A stretch of 64,000 nucleotides of DNA. Origin: Trifolium pratense. Lineage: Eukaryota > Streptophyta > Magnoliopsida > Fabales > Fabaceae. Positions 33,664 to 49,304 of this stretch are shown piece by piece. The stretch covers positions 24,899,362 to 24,963,361 of the forward strand of contig NC_060061.1 in NCBI RefSeq assembly GCF_020283565.1, given 5' to 3'. The first letter of the stretch is position 1; every line of letters starts with the position of its first letter. Position numbers and translations under genes: made by a program. Under the pieces are notes generated by a model, which was not told the DNA's origin, did no database searches, and saw only the letters and a list, made by a program, of their open reading frames with translations.

Positions 33664-33980
33664 CGAAAGACAGCCATTTTTTGTCACTGCCTTGTTTGAT
33701 ATTTCTAGCAGATGCTTTGCAGTGGAGTGGGGATGCCTTCAACATGTTCCGGGTACTTCTTTGGTATTTCCTTAGACATAATCACATACCTTGTTTTCAT
33801 TGTGTCTAGACAGTTTTTGCAACACTGAATCCAGATTAACATTAGATCATTTACTAGTAACAAAAAAATGGAACCTATCAAGTGTGTTTGGTTTTATGAT
33901 ATGATATGTATGTAAGACATGGAAATTGGAAGCTAACAGTAATTTTACATCAAATTGCTTTTAGAGCATCAATCAAATGT
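33664..33980 (-). pseudogene. type III PKS fragment plus flank, duplicate of 30235-30560
   Basis: Bases 33664-33795 are a minus-strand PKS exon-2 start (KYPEH..., degenerate). The plus-strand continuation, containing ATTAACATTAGATCATTTACT and TGTTTGGTTTTATGATATG, matches 30400-30480. It abuts the plus-strand fragment, giving an imperfect inverted repeat of about 130 bp. Confidence 0.85.
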
Positions 33981-35798
33981 AACAGTTTAGCTTAAACTCA
34001 GTTGTAACGAATCAATTTTACAAGAAAAATTCATTTAAAATATAATTTATCAAATGCTCAAGCAAATGTACACTAACAAGTAGCTCTTGTCTAAACTCAA
34101 ATTATATGCAGATTGATAAAAATTTTAAAAGCTGTGACAATGTAATTGTGGTTGTTAACATAGTGGAGAGATGTGGTTGCATTGGGTTTTACCTCAACCA
34201 TTGGGTGGGTCATAGGTAAGCTAAAGGTGAAAGTGTCTTTCAATTGTTTAAGGTTTTGTTGGGAAGATATTAGTGTAGAAGCCATTTGCATTACTTGCTT
34301 TTCACAACAACCATTTTGGTACCCTTCTTCTAGATCAATCATCACATCCGACCTAACAACTTTGTCTTTTTTTTTTCATCAGTTGAGCCAAGACTAGTGA
34401 TTAGTATTCTATAACATCAAAATAATAAAATTCAAACAAACATTGATAATTTCACAAAAATAATTTATAGTATGAGAACAACATTTTAAAATTCACTTTA
34501 AAGTTAAACCTTAATATGTGTTGGGCTGTCTTGAATGGTAACTTTCCATAGAACTGGTTTTTCACGGAGAGAGACATGAGTGGCTCTTTCACCCTAGTCC
34601 TAGTCGTTCCCAATGTTTTGGTTTGTTGCACTTTTTTTAACCGGTGTTGTATTTTTTTTAACCAGTGTCCAACAAGTAGTCATCGCTAATGGCGGTAATT
34701 AAAGACTTCGTACCAATATCAATGTAACCAAAAAATTAACGATTGATTATAGTATTTTCATTTGATTAGCAATAAGTTAATTTTTTTTTTTTGTTCAAGA
34801 ATAATTAATTATTATTGTTAAGGAAAATTGTTCAAATATTTTATTTTATTAATATAGTGATTTTAGATAGAATTAATTGTTGTTAACCAGATACTTTATC
34901 ATGAGATTCTGAGTATCCTATTTGGCACAAAAAATATGCTCTTTTCCTTGTTAGCTGATAGTTCAGCTACTGTTTTGTTTGATTCGATGGTTTGTTGTTT
35001 TTGACCCTCACCTGATTTTTTTTTTTGTCAATAGCTTAGTGGCTAAAAATTCCATTTTAAGGTGGATCAGTGGGATGACCGGGATTCGAACCCCAACTCC
35101 CTGCATATATAAGACAATATCCCTGTCAACTGAGTTAAGCTTATGAGACACCCTCACCCTTGGTTTATAAAAGCAAAAGCTACTTAAAAAATATCAATCA
35201 TACAAAAAAGTATAAGGTTTAATTAGAGTTTTCATTTTTTATTTTATTTTATAGATATACTTCACTTGAGGTAATTATATTTGTTGGTGCGTGAATATAA
35301 ATGGTGGATAATCTAATTGATAGATTGACACTGTATTAGATTTTTATATTGACTTAATTCACTCATTCTTATGACATGACTTGTAAAGTGAAAAATGTCA
35401 CTAAAAATCAAATATTTCATATATTAAGGACTAGAGAGTAAAATCTAATCAATTGAAATGGTCAAGAAATAGAATAATTTGATGAAAGCTAAACAATTTC
35501 TCCTTGTTTTGTTGGAAAGTGATTATTGAATGAGCGCAAAACCTATACAATTTTAGTAATTCACGCAGTTACATAATTCCATCATTCTATTAGTTAATAA
35601 TACACACACACATAACAATTAACGTCATTGCACTATAAATAACTTCTTGTATTGACCACTTAGTTAGTCACTTAACCCTCAAGAGTCAAAGATTGTTATC
35701 AATCATCAATCACAACAATACCAAATAATTATCTTTATCCTTTTTCTAGATCATTAAGGAAAAAAAAGGTGCTTATACATTCTTAAATATACAGGACC
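33981..35798. other. intergenic region upstream of the aquaporin gene
   Basis: Mostly AT-rich. A minus-strand frame at 34345-34097 (MMIDLEEGYQNGCCEKQVMQ..., 82 codons) has balanced amino-acid use and could be an exon or relic of a gene I cannot identify. It opens into poly-A/T-rich sequence on both sides, and no splice partner was found. A SINE-like segment lies at about 35020-35150. Confidence 0.4.
35020..35150 (+). mobile_element. SINE-like element
   Basis: An A-box-like TAGCTTAGTGGCTAAA and a B-box GGGATTCGAACCCC are separated by about 40 bp and followed by CAACTCCCTGC. Tail and target duplication are unclear. Confidence 0.5.
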
Positions 35799-37657
35799 AT
35801 GAGTTCAACTAACTCAAGGATAGCTAATGAAAAACTTTCGATGTCTGTTCAGAGTAACGATAAAAATGGTTTGGGGCCTAAAAAACCTTTAAAAGGGAAG
35901 TTTCAGGCTTCTATTGGAGCGGATGAGTTTTTCAGTGCTGAGGTATTAATTAAATACAAATTTCAGTCATTATAGTATTCTACCTTGTTTTTTCTTTTAA
36001 AGAGTCGGAAACTCATATGTGATCGTAAATTTGAACCCTCTACATAATATATCAAATGTTATTGTAGTATTTTATTATCTAAAATGTATTTGCAGGATTA
36101 TACATTTTATTTTTAATTTTAAAAGGTGAGACTCGTATCATGCGTCACGTACAAAAAAAGGTCATTTAAAACTTTTCAGTAAACATATAAAATTAAATAA
36201 AATTGTGCATATAAAAATTGTCAAGGTTTTTGTAAAAAAGAAGTTAGAAAAACATTGAATAAAAAGCATGTTCAAAATAAACTATTTTAATATCATTGGT
36301 CTCTGAATTAATAGCTAAATTAGTTATTATTTCATAATTTTTTTATATTATTTAAAAATTGTAATTGCTAAATACTATCATAAATTTCAGCAAAATATTG
36401 TATAAAAATTTCATAATATATATATTTTTTTTCTTAAAGTAAAAAGTTTACAAATACCTCGTTTCAAAAAATATAATTAAATAGACCTTAAAATGATGTT
36501 TTTCAATAAAATGACGCAACCAAAAGTTTTTGTCCATTCTTGTTCAAAAAAAAAAGTTTTTGTCCATTAACCAGCACTTTCTATTTTTTCCGGTCTCTTA
36601 GAACTATAAAAATATAAAAAATGGTTCTTAAAGATCAACTTATTTAATCTCAGTCATCATATTTGATCGGATGGTGAAAAACAGTTACTATGTAGTAACT
36701 TTGTGTAATCCAAACCCCTATAGTTCAAAGACTAAATTGGACACGTACGTATATCATTTATTTGAATAATATTAATAACACCTCTTTTAATTATTATTTT
36801 CTTAGACATGGAAAGCAGCTTTGACAGAATTAGTGGCAACTGCCTCTCTAATGGTGACCTTGTCTACTTCCATTATTGCATGCTTGGACTCACATGAAGT
36901 TGATCCTAAGCTTATAATTCCCTTTGCAGTTTTCATCAATGCATTCTTGTTCTTAATGGCCACAGTTCCTCTATCTGGTGGCCACATGAGCCCTGTTTTC
37001 ACATGCATAGCTGCACTTAAAGGTGTTGTAACACTTTACCGTGCCCTCCTTTATGTGATAGCACAATGCATTGGCTCAATAATTGGTTTCTATATACTAA
37101 AGTGTGTGATGGAACCAAGATTAGTAAACACATATTCATTAGGAGGTTGTGCTATTGGTGGCAAAGGACTTACTTCTAGTATTAATCAGTATGAAGCCTT
37201 GTTATTGGAAATCTCTTGCACATTTTTGGTACTTTTTTTAGGTGTCACATTGGCTTTTGACAAAAAAAGGTCAAAGAATATGGGCTTACCAATGGTATGT
37301 TTGGTGATAGCTGGGGCCATGGCGTTGGCAGTATTTGTGTCGATAACGATAACGGGTCGGCCCGGTTATGCCGGTGTTGGGCTTAATCCGGCGAGATGCT
37401 TAGGCGCGGCGTTGCTACATGGGGGTTCGTTATGGTATGGACATTGGGTTTTTTGGGTTGGGTCTATCATAGCTTGTTTAATCTATTACAGTGTCTCTAT
37501 CAACCTGCCAAACGAGGGTTCAATTTCGGATGATGGAGAATATGTTGTCTTAAAGTTGGCTCGTGGTTCTCTTGATACTATTCGTCATGGTGATATTTCA
37601 AATGATGTCACAATAGAACGAAGTGACTTTCAAGAATATTTATCGTGTACTACATAA
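35799..37657 (+). CDS. XIP-type aquaporin (X intrinsic protein)
   Basis: Two exons (35799-35942, 36806-37657) give 331 residues with six hydrophobic spans and a long N-terminus. The XIP hallmarks are all visible: the first NPA-type loop is altered to Ser-Pro-Val (GGHMSPV, Ser110), a Leu-Gly-Gly-Cys motif lies at about 160-163 in loop C, and the second loop reads Asn-Pro-Ala-Arg-Cys (about 242-246). XIPs sit in the plasma membrane and carry small uncharged solutes such as glycerol, hydrogen peroxide and boric acid, with poor water transport; this is family knowledge. The C-terminus is Asp/Ser-rich (SISDDGEY, DISNDVTIERSD) and may be phosphorylated. The 863-bp intron shows no gene. Confidence 0.92.
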
Positions 37658-37938
37658 ATATGAAGGTTTTTTCTCCTCTCTATCACCGCACCTCCTCTCT
37701 CCATCTCTATCAAGACCCGCCACCGCCAATCTCTCTATCAAGACAATTGCATAGCCATGAAACTTGGTTCTTCTTTTTGGTGACATTTTCCTGAGCAATC
37801 AATCAATTTGGAGGAGGGTAACTTCATTCTTCTTTTTTATATCACAATAGAAGGAAGTGAAGTTGGCTTTCAAGAATACTTTATCATTGTTTGTTTATTT
37901 AATGTTTGTGAACTCGCAACTTTGCATAACACATATCT

Positions 37939-38019
37939 AGAATCATAGTGATACACCGTGATTTTTCAAAAGCTACATAGTGTAGCTTCTGTGAAAATAC
38001 GGTAGATCACCATAATTCT
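37939..38019. mobile_element. 81-bp fold-back MITE
   Basis: AGAATCATAGTGATACACCG and, inverted, AGAATTATGGTGATCTACCG form arms of about 28 bp around AAGCTACATAGTGTAGCTT, itself a perfect palindrome. RNA from it would form a long hairpin. It lies about 280 bp downstream of the aquaporin stop. Confidence 0.75.
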
Positions 38020-38244
38020 GACGTCCACCGTGATATAAATATAGGCTAAATTTAAAAAGTAATTAACATAAGCCGCACCTTACCTTTGCCTCTCAAAATC
38101 CAAAATTGACCCATTACACTAACTAGAACCGTTTCTTGGAAAACAATTTAAAGGAAAAGGACAAAACAAAAATCATCGACATAAAACCACACTTCATGCA
38201 ATGTAACCGATATATCTTGGTAATCAGTAATTCCTCAAGAATCC

Positions 38245-38995
38245 TTAACTAGTTTCAGCCTTTTCCAGAGCTGCAAGAAAATGTATGATCAATACAATCC
38301 CTATGATATTAGAAAAATGACACACACACACGCACACACGATGAGTTAGGAACACGAACTTACGATTATAGTTCAATAGCTTATCAATAAGCTCAACATG
38401 GGTCATAAGCATGCGCCTACAACAATATCGAACCAGCCCCAAAGAATCCGGTTCATCTCTGCAATCTTCCACCAATATGTGATACTACGAAATTTAACTA
38501 ATATTTGCCTGGAGATAAATTTAAAATGCTGTCAAGAGACCTACATAGTATATTCCATACATGTTTCATGTTTGTAGTCACGCAGTGAGTTTGACAAAAT
38601 AAATGTCACCGTAATTTTGTTGAATATTCAAATAGTAGCTTTTGCATAATCATGTCTTGCCGTGATATAGTCCAATTCAACATCAATTCAAACATTAAGA
38701 TTAACAAAAAAAAAGTAAATTTTATGGACGGAAAAGTTATTTAACCCTGATAATTAATTAAATTAAGAAGAAAATGAAAAAGCCTACATGCAGAAACAGG
38801 AAAAGAGAAGAGTAGAGTACTGACCCTTTACTGTAATGTGATTGCAGAAGGTCCAGATAGGGATCCCATTTGTCTCCAATGACCTAATTTGAAGAAAACG
38901 AAACGAATTAAGCATAATTTTAATCAATAATCATAACCCTAAATTTGAAAACGGTTAAATTATAAGCAGAATTTAGAAACCTTTCCACATGTCAT
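38245..38995 (-). CDS. RPB10-like RNA polymerase subunit (RPABC5), N-terminally shortened
   Basis: Four exons (38995-38981, 38883-38825, 38458-38364, 38270-38245) join in frame to about 64 residues. The protein is the small zinc-binding subunit shared by RNA polymerases I, II and [60 protein letters not shown]. The usual MIIPVRCF start is missing; the sequence before MTCGK is unrelated, so the first zinc-ligand Cys is lost while the second Cys and the CC pair remain. Introns are retained, so this is not a retrocopy. It may be a truncated duplicate (pseudogene) or may have a distant first exon that I cannot see. Another complete gene elsewhere is expected. Confidence 0.72.
38321..38340 (+). 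repeat. (AC)n microsatellite
   Basis: A CA dinucleotide run interrupted once by CG, inside the last intron of the RPB10-like gene. Confidence 0.9.
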
Positions 38996-38999
38996 TTTC

Positions 39000-39517
39000 T
39001 CATAAAATACTGTTTATTCTTCATCTAAGGTGGAATCTTTTGTTCTTGTTTACTTTTTTTGGGTCAAATTCAAACTCTCTTGAAGCCTCTTCTCAGAAGC
39101 TACATGGCCTCTTTCCGCTACAATATACAACCATTGAAGGTAATCGCTACGCTTGGTGGTCCAAGGTTTCACTTTGACATCACATATTGCATATATCTTC
39201 AACTATTATTTTTCCTTGAAACCCCATAATAAGTTAAACATTCATTAAAATCCATGTACAAGTAGTAATTAATTCTTGGAAAATGCTGATTTGTACGATG
39301 GTATCTAGCGAAGAAAGACAATAATGATTTCTGGCCTTTGATATACATAATAACCTCCCCATGTTTTCCATTAGATATGCTGTAACCGTTTTAGCATTTT
39401 TTTATTACAAGGAACCATGTGAAATTCTTGCCTTTCGTGTGCACTTTCTTCGTACTATTTAGCAATACTCTTAACTCTTATGTCTTAAAATTGAGAGTCG
39501 GGCTAACTCATTCATCG
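39000..39517. other. intergenic, no gene seen
   Basis: A plus-strand frame to 39177 ends with SQKLHGLFPLQYTTIEGNRY, which looks protein-like, but I recognise no family and no continuing exon. Confidence 0.4.
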
Positions 39518-39846
39518 AGGATTGCGAGATGATCTGAATATGTGTTTATAAAGTGAAATCAATCCTCACTTTACAAGTCGGTTTTGTAAGAATGAGTTAG
39601 GCCTAATACTCAATTGTAAGATGGTATCAGAGTCTCTTCATGATTGGCTGGGCCGCCTGCTATCAAGTTCTGATCGGGCCATCCACCTTTCATATCTGCG
39701 CCTCAAGCCCATAGCGCTTGGCGCGAGGGGGTGTGCTAAGAAGTCTCACATCGGTTGCGAGATGACCTGAATATGTGTTTATAAAGTGAGGTCAATCCTC
39801 ACCTTACAAGCCGATTTTGTAAGGATGAGTTAGACCAAATTCTAAG
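39518..39846 (+). mobile_element. TRIM (terminal-repeat retrotransposon in miniature)
   Basis: Two direct repeats of about 110 bp (39518-39618, 5'-truncated, and 39734-39846) begin with or contain AAGTCTCACATCGGTTGCGA and GAGATGACCTGAATATGTG. Between them is TGGTATCAGAG (39622-39632), the standard initiator tRNA-Met primer-binding site, and a purine run GCGCGAGGGGG just before the right repeat. It is non-coding. A relative lies at 40979-41260. Confidence 0.85.
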
Positions 39847-39904
39847 ATTATGATATGAACATATATACTTGTTCTCTCTAAGTCTCTATTAAGAAAATGT
39901 ACTT

Positions 39905-40015
39905 AATCAATGTTGTTAGGCTGAACACATCATCAGGGTTCAAATTCGAGACTTGGCAGTTGTGTGAGTTTTAGTGGTGTTTGTCATTTCTTGACTTGTC
40001 ATGATTCTCTTGTAA
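39905..40015 (+). mobile_element. SINE-like fragment
   Basis: TTGTTAGGCTGAACA, a B-box-like GGGTTCAAATTCGAG and TTGTGTGAGTTTTAG match the layout of the 28395-28560 element. It is truncated at the 5' side. Confidence 0.5.
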
Positions 40016-40358
40016 TTTTGTCTTTTGCATATATATAGACAGTGACTGTAAAGTTTGAACCAACCATAATATTAATTCAATATTCAAGTTTATAATTTTT
40101 CAGCCACTCAGATTCTGTTGCAAATTCTTTAGAGAATCTTTGTGTTTACTATTCCAAGTTCCAACCAAATGGGAACATAACACATTAGTCTTTGCCTTAT
40201 ACATCATGAGTAAATTTCCTTTGTTCAATCTTATGATGTTTGTTCCACAGTTGACTCCATATCTCATGCATGACTTGTAAATAATATATAAAGAGATATT
40301 AGTTTTCCTTTTCTTCAACTTGAATGCTTTAATCTCTAACTCTATTATTCATTTTGTA

Positions 40359-44389
<4,031 letters not shown>

Positions 44390-44813
44390 AAATCAATAAG
44401 ATGAATGCAAATATTGCAGTGAACTATAATAATTCCATACAGGAGTAGAGTAGTGTTCAAATACTTGTGTACATGTATGTCCAAAGTCTACCATTTGGAT
44501 ACTTGGACATGACATTAAAGACTGGAAATTTGCAAGGACTGTATTTGACCTTTTAATTTTATATTTATTTTCTTCAAATAAGTCATCTATATCTATGAAT
44601 ATTGAATACTTTTTCTTTATCAAATGAAATAAAAAAAAATGTTTTCACAAAGTAAACGGGGCCTTAAATACAATAATCAATTTTAAATTCACAAAGTAAA
44701 TGGGGACTTAATATATAATTTACACAAATAAATGTTTTATTATAATAATTATGGTTCTTAATTTTATCCATCATCATTCATATACATACTTAGATTTTTT
44801 ACACAGCTATGAC

Positions 44814-47800
44814 TTATGCTGTTTCAGCAGGGGATGGCTGCAGAAGTGTAGAAGATGAGCCTAGAGGCTCATGCACTACAGAATTTGAAGAAACTGATAT
44901 GGGATTTCCTTCCAACTGCAACATGATACTCCCCAATATTTCAGTTAGTATTTTCTTGAACTCATCTTCTTTCACCAACTTTGCATCATCTGCACTCACC
45001 ATCTTAAACACTTCACCAATAACCTTATCCATCTGTAATATAAATATGAATTTTCAATTCAATTTCAGTCTCAGTGACATATGAAGCAACAAAATGATGA
45101 GAGAAGGAACCAAGACATTAAGCTCAAATGGTTAATGAGCCCACCCTAGGACAAATCGTTTAGGAGAATCCGAGTTTGATTCCTTACGGGAACAATTCTT
45201 AGCCAAACTTTACTTACCTCGCGGCTGAACTCTGGATTATCAGGTCCCTTCCCCTGATGGAGAACCGGAGGATTAAAAACAAAAAACAAAAACTGATGAG
45301 AGAAGAGACAACACACCTCTTCAATTGCTCCAAATGGAGGTAAAGCAGCAGATGGAGCCACCACGTCAAGCGCCACTCTTAGGTAATCCTTTGACATTTT
45401 TCCATTTCGATCTTTAGGTAAAGTCTCTATAGCCGAGTTCAATATCTGCATCCCATCATAGATCAATTAATCGGTGAACTATATATCGATAAGCTAATAA
45501 CAATAAACATATTTCGAGAAATATCCATATCCCGAAAGAAAATAGACCGACCTTGTCTAATTCAAACTTGTTGGATAATAGTCTCTTAACACCGCTTCCA
45601 TCAAAGGTACTTTCGCTATGAGCGACTATAACAGGTTGCTCCTTAAGACGATTAGCGACACTCAATGCCACTTTCTTGAATTCCTCCAAAAAGATCTCTT
45701 GCGAAACAGGTTTATCCAAATCATACCCATGTTCAGAAACCAGTGCTGGTTCCACAATGTTGCTAACAACCTACACAGATAATGATCAAGCCACGGTGTT
45801 CAGAAAGTTATGTTAATAACATTCATAAATTAGAAAAAATTGAATTAGTGACGGAAAAATTAGAAACGGGATAAAATGAAATTTGAAATTGATCTCTAAA
45901 CGAGCATCGGCTTAGGACACACTGAATTATTGGAGACCACTTTCATTTGATTTATTTCTAATTTTCGTCGATAATTGGAAACTTTTATGTTGGTATGAAT
46001 TAGCTACCCAAGAATCAGATGTAGGTGGAATCCCTTGGTCAACATTGAGTTTGCTGAGAGCTTGAATTATATAGTCGTGAAATGATTTATGAGGTGATTC
46101 AATTTGAGAGAATATAGATACGATTTCTGGTTCATAAGTTGAACCATTAAGAAACTCGAAAAGATCTTCGCCATCAATGCGAAGTATGACAATCGGGTCT
46201 CGTTTGAGTCCAGCAGCCATGCCCAATAGAATGTCTGAGAGAACCTCTTTGAACTCAGTCTTGCTCACTTTTTCTTGCTTTCCATGTGTGAATTCATTCA
46301 ACACCTGTGAAGTTAACAAATCAGTTATCATTTTGGTTCTAATATAATGGATAATCAAAGACAGACAAATTCTTTTCAGCAGTAAAGAATAAACAAAATA
46401 TTATAAAAAAATACAACATATAAGTGTGTATGTCTTTCATTTTGTTTGACTTAATGTGTGTGCTTTGCTTTCACATATATATATATATATATTGATAGAT
46501 TCATGTATTGACATTGTTTATTGAATACTCCATTTGTTCTGTACCATAAGTCATTTACAACTTTGTTTATATGAAAATAAAATATTTCATTTTTGCTAAG
46601 GCGATTGACTTATATAATATAAAGAAAAGTGATAGATTGACACTGAGCTTAGTAGAGAGTATCACAGTTCGATCTTCCCCAATTGTGATTGGAAGGTGGC
46701 TGAAACCACTTAATGTCAGAATTGACCGCCAAACCAGATTAGACGGTCTAGTGGACGGGATACTGACGGTGAAAACAAAAAAAAATAAAATATAGAAAGA
46801 ATCTTATTGATCTAAAGAGTACATCAAGTTGTTTTAGAATACCAATTAGAGTTAGCACGGACGATTGGACCTTCCGCTCACATCTCTTGTGATTTTGGTG
46901 TGTATGAGATATGTCCCCTAATCTAAATTTTTTCCAAAACAAATTTAGCATCCACTGCTATATTTTTATCAGGTGAATAAGGTACCTTATTGCTCATTTA
47001 TATTTGGTACATAGGTAGGTAAGCATTTAGATTTTCACAAGAATACCACATACAAAAAAACTCCTTTAATTTGATTGTCCCCGCAAGAAACACATCCTTA
47101 GGAATGCAGCCAGCGACAAGGACCATATAAATTATGGTTGAATAATAATAGCAGGTTGACTTTATTATGTACTCTAAAGTCTAACTTAAAACTTTCTACT
47201 CGCATAACATTGTCTGAGTACTGAGTACCTAATTATTATTATTTATTTTTTTAAAAACTTGGTATCTGGTTAGGACTGACTAATTTAAAGGATCAATCTC
47301 ACCGTCCACTTACAGAGGCTTGTATGAACTAACCTACTAAAATTGACACCATAAAAAATCAAACACGTGATCTATAGAGGAGCACATTACAGAGTCTCAA
47401 CTCAACACTAGACCGATCTAAGTGAGTCGGTGCTTAATAATTATTAGTTTTGTAATATACAGATTATTAAACAGAAAAAATAATCACTATTATAATATTA
47501 GAACTTGGTAAGAAGTCAAAATACCAATAAGAAAAAAAAGTTTCTTTGAGATTCTTCCTTGTATATGGAGATAAGGAAATACCAACAAAAAGTTAAGTAG
47601 CGGAAACCAAATCAAATGCAACTTTGCCTCTAAAAAGTGGAGTCCAAACAGCACCGACCAATTTATTTATAATAAAATATGCACAAATAGGACCTAATCG
47701 TTAATTATAATTATCATACATAGAAGATAAGTCAGGATACTTCTAGGACCGGGTTGCCACAGAGTTATGATCATTTTATTGTTACCTGAAGTTCACATCA

Positions 47801-49304
47801 CTGTGTTTTTAAGGTATTCGTTTTAGGTCTTGTGTAAACTTTTACGGTTTTATCATTTATGAAAGACACATGGTTGAGTTTTTTTTTCTTTTTTTAACGG
47901 AAAGACACATGGTTGAATTGAGAAGCGCGAATATTGTTTATAAATTACTCTTAGTTTTATTCCCTCCGGTCCTTAATATAAGAAACAAACAACTTTTTAA
48001 ATTCATTAGAAAACTAATGTATCTAGTCTACATTGTAGAGTAAATACATTAGTTTTAGAATAAATCTAAAAAATAGTTCTAGCCGAGACTAAAGGGCTAA
48101 AGGTTTGATAACCCTCAAGCGTGACATAGGTTCGACCGCTATTGTCTGCTCTAAGCCTTATACGAGAGCTTTAAGTTTCTTCTTTGTAAAGGATATCTCC
48201 TAAGGGTGAGAAATGTGGATATTGTTTAAAAACTACTATTAGTCTCGATTTTCAATAGCCTTGTATTAGCTATCAAGGTCGATATTTTGTGCCATAACAT
48301 AGTAACTTCTCCAAAGAGATTTTGCTACTTGCTAGTTGCTACTAGTTCTTTCCCACGCCAAAACAAATCTAAACCACAAAGAGACATTTTTCTAAATAAA
48401 TAAGAGTAACAAAAACAAGAGACATTGGAACCGGAACAAATATGATGAAGGTAATGACATCGATCACAACGAAGAATATTTATCTACTGTACTAGTATTT
48501 TATTTCACCCTACACAATCACATGATAGGAGTATTATACTATTAATTGGAATACTACCATAATTAAAGCAAAGTTAGAAAAGTCAAAAGATAATTCACAA
48601 CCTTATCTTCTTAGTAAGTCGGTCGGTTTGACACTAAACAGAGATAACCATGGTAAATGAGTTTAGGTTTCTTTAATTTATTATTCCTTGTTGGTCCAAA
48701 TAGTAAAGTATCTTTAGTCGAGGGTTAATATTTATCTCTTACATCGGTTGGTGCGCTATTAAACGATAGTGAAAACTTCCGTATCATAATAACCCAAAAA
48801 AAAATTTAAAAATAGAATATCTTCTTTCATAGAAAGATAAAAAATTATATTTCATAATAAAAACATGAAGATTATAAGTTTATTGCAAACACAAATATTA
48901 TTTATGCTAATTATTCTTAATTAATATTATATAACCTTGATCAAGAAATCAAATTCAAGGCCACACCACATTGTTATAAGATTTTAAGCAAGCAGTTAAT
49001 TATAGATGCACCATTATTAATTAAGCACGAAATTAGAAGAGTAGATAGATACATATACCTGAGAATAGATGTGATCAGAATCAGGATTAGTGCCTTTAGA
49101 AGGTAAACCAAGAGCAGCACCAATATCAGAAACAGCAGGTTGAAGTTCTTTTACAGATAGTTTACCATCTTTATCTTTATCTAACTCTTGAAACTTATGG
49201 TTCACATAATTGTTGAATACATCTTTGTTTCCAACTAACTCCATAATATTAGAACCATCTAGAACTTCAACTGTCTTCGAAGAACATGAACCACTCTTCT
49301 CCAT
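44814..49304 (-). CDS. SCS: EF-hand protein, SnRK2-interacting calcium sensor (SCS)-like
   Basis: Five exons (49304-49059, 46304-46008, 45770-45552, 45445-45317, 45032-44814) give 369 residues in frame. Residues 42-53 (DKDKDGKLSVKE) form a canonical calcium-binding EF loop; a degenerate one lies around 265-276 (KDRNGKMSKDYL). Distinctive blocks are KFQELDKDKDGKLSVKELQP, EFTHGKQEKVSKTEFKEVL, GMAAGLKRDPIVILRIDGED, VIVAHSESTFDGSGVKRLL and LQLEGNPISVSSNSVVHEP. These match my memory of Arabidopsis SCS, a calcium sensor that restrains ABA-activated SnRK2 kinases; the assignment is from recollection, not a search. The first intron (46305-49058) is 2.75 kb and holds transposon debris. The ATG at 49304 was preferred over an upstream in-frame GTG. 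Confidence 0.82.
45112..45300 (+). mobile_element. SINE-like insertion in intron 4 of the EF-hand gene
   Basis: Antisense to the gene: an A-box-like TGGTTAATGAGCCC, a B-box GAGTTTGATTCC, then an A-rich tail (AAAAACAAAAAACAAAAAC) at about 45275-45295. It fills most of the 284-bp intron. Confidence 0.6.
46527..46800 (+). mobile_element. MITE/SINE debris in intron 1 of the EF-hand gene
   Basis: A Stowaway-like start (TACTCCATTTGTTCTGTACC, 46527-46546) runs into a segment with B-box-like CACAGTTCGATCTTCCCC (about 46662) and an A-rich tail at about 46772-46793. Other B-box-like words occur near 48130 (ATAGGTTCGACCGC). The boundaries are not firm. Confidence 0.4.
47961..48075. mobile_element. Stowaway-like MITE fragment
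   Basis: It begins TTCCCTCCGGTCCTTAATAT, the typical Stowaway (Tc1/mariner) end preceded by TA-rich sequence, and contains the internal inverted words AAACTAATGTATC / AATACATTAGTTTTAG. The right terminus is lost. Confidence 0.55.

Noticed and set aside
34097..34345. 82-codon minus-strand frame with protein-like composition
   Set aside because: No family, no splice partner and no supporting promoter could be identified; mentioned only as part of the intergenic entry.
46478..46495. AT dinucleotide run as a possible promoter
   Set aside because: It lies within intron 1 of the EF-hand gene and is a simple microsatellite.
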